From Pseudomonadota bacterium (GTDB taxonomy: Bacteria; Pseudomonadota; Gammaproteobacteria; Burkholderiales; Burkholderiaceae), in contig JAJYBQ010000010.1 of assembly GCA_021778935.1 (NCBI GenBank), positions 1 to 24,355 of the forward strand: 24,355 nt of DNA, in the 5' to 3' direction. Position numbers and translations under genes: made by a program. Below, in pieces: positions 23,504 through 24,355 of the stretch. Numbering within the stretch: the stretch's first letter is position 1; each line of letters begins with the position of its first letter. The notes beneath the pieces were generated by a model, which made no database searches, was not told the origin of the DNA, and saw nothing but the letters and a program-made list of their open reading frames with translations.

Positions 23504-24355
23504 TCAGGCGATGATCAGATTCCCCGGCCCCGTCTCATCCAGGACCTCTCCACATTCGACCGCCGCTTCGAACCCGTGCTTGCGGAAGGTCTCCAGCACC
23601 CGACCCACCGCCGAGGGTGCGCAACTCACGAGCAAGCCGCCGCTGGTCTGGGGGTCGGTGAGCAGCGCGCGGTCGACCTCGGAAAACCCGGCAGGCAATC
23701 GCACGTCCGCGCCGTAACTTGCCCAATTGCGCGCCGACGCGCCGGTGGTGTGTCCCTGCCGCGCCAGTTCCCGCACCCCCGGCAGAAACGGCACCCGCGT
23801 CCAGTCGATCCGCACCGGATGGCGCGCACCATGCGCCAGTTCCAACGCGTGGCCCGCAAGGCCGAATCCCGTGACATCCGAGAGCGCATGCACGCCGTCG
23901 ATCTCCGCGAGGTCGGGTCCGGGTGTGTTCAAACGCGTCGTGATCTCGATCATGCGCGCGTACGCATCCACCGCCAGAGCGTCTTTTTTCAGCGCTGCCG
24001 AATACACGCCGACGCCCAGCGGCTTGCCCAGCACGATCCGGTCGCCCGGACGCGCGCCGCTGTTGCGCAGGACGCGTTCCGGATGCACGAGGCCGATCGC
24101 CACCAGACCGTAGATCGGCTCCGCCGAGTCGATCGTGTGTCCACCAGCGATCGGGATTCCCGCCTCGCGGCAGACTCGTTGTCCGCCCTCGAGGATTGCG
24201 CGGATCGTCGCTACCGGCAGGACCTTGATCGGCATGCCGACGATGGCCAGAGCGAAAATGGGTCGCGCGCCCATGGCAAAGACATCGGAAATCGCGTTGG
24301 TCGCGGCGATGCGGCCGAAGTCGAACGGGTCATCGACGATCGGCATGAAGAAGTC
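23504..24355 (-). CDS. selD: Selenide, water dikinase (5' end outside window)
   Basis: SelD makes selenophosphate from selenide and ATP for selenocysteine and selenouridine synthesis. The visible 284 residues run from D-F-F-M-P-I-V-D-D-P-F-D-F-G-R-I-A-A-T-N near the right edge to the TGA at 23504. The ATP-binding aspartates in V-D-D-P and S-D-V-F-A-M-G, the G-G-H-T-I motif, D-V-T-G-F-G-L-A-G-H and the C-terminal T-D-P-Q-T-S-G-G-L-L are all present. The N-terminal catalytic Cys/Sec and Lys lie outside the window, so whether this SelD is itself a selenoprotein cannot be seen. No selenocysteine tRNA, selA, selB or ybbB is visible here, so the purpose of selenophosphate in this organism remains open. 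Confidence 0.96.
   Translation of the reverse strand, partial: DFFMPIVDDPFDFGRIAATNAISDVFAMGARPIFALAIVGMPIKVLPVATIRAILEGGQRVCREAGIPIAGGHTIDSAEPIYGLVAIGLVHPERVLRNSGARPGDRIVLGKPLGVGVYSAALKKDALAVDAYARMIEITTRLNTPGPDLAEIDGVHALSDVTGFGLAGHALELAHGARHPVRIDWTRVPFLPGVRELARQGHTTGASARNWASYGADVRLPAGFSEVDRALLTDPQTSGGLLVSCAPSAVGRVLETFRKHGFEAAVECGEVLDETGPGNLIIA

Overview
The window is ordinary chromosomal DNA from a GC-rich proteobacterium, most likely a betaproteobacterium (order not determinable from the sequence alone). The evidence is the gene order hemB-engB / cytochrome c4 ... lysA-lptM / cyaY ... mrcA / pilMNOPQ-aroK-aroB-dgt, a HemB of the cysteine-free (magnesium-type) class, and CyaY and LptM beside lysA. 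About 95% of the bases are coding. I saw no tRNA, rRNA, CRISPR array, prophage or complete insertion sequence.

Left part (1-6127): the 3' end of rplQ closes a ribosomal operon cut by the window edge. A calcineurin-like (LpxH-type) metallophosphoesterase follows, translationally coupled to a GT4 glycosyltransferase; this is probably a two-gene envelope-glycolipid unit. Convergent to it are hemB and engB, which overlap by four bases. Divergent from engB is a dihaem cytochrome c4, then an Old Yellow Enzyme of the YqjM class.

Middle (6128-12593): an unlisted 40-codon membrane-protein gene with a perfect ribosome binding site lies on the minus strand at 6197-6319, among several inverted repeats. 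Then come lysA and lptM (overlapping by four bases), with cyaY divergent after only 14 bases. cyaY converges on a Kch-type potassium channel gene, with a 125-base imperfect palindrome between them. The channel gene overlaps the end of mrcA (PBP1A). The 370-base region between mrcA and pilM holds a terminator-like hairpin in the mrcA leader, a perfect -10 box for mrcA, a plausible pilM promoter and a hairpin before the pilM start.

Right part (12594-24355): pilM-pilN-pilO-pilP-pilQ encode the alignment subcomplex and secretin of the type IV pilus. aroK and aroB (shikimate pathway) and dgt (dGTP hydrolysis) follow with short gaps or 4-base overlaps. After dgt comes a REP-associated tyrosine transposase (RAYT), overlapped by an MFS exporter gene whose last codons are made of a REP palindrome. 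Convergent to these are a class I glutamine amidotransferase and the 3' part of selD, whose 5' end lies outside the window.

The parts least explained by standard annotation are the small membrane-protein gene, the 125-base palindrome, the RAYT-MFS-REP arrangement and the mrcA leader. I do not see a clearly new multi-gene system.
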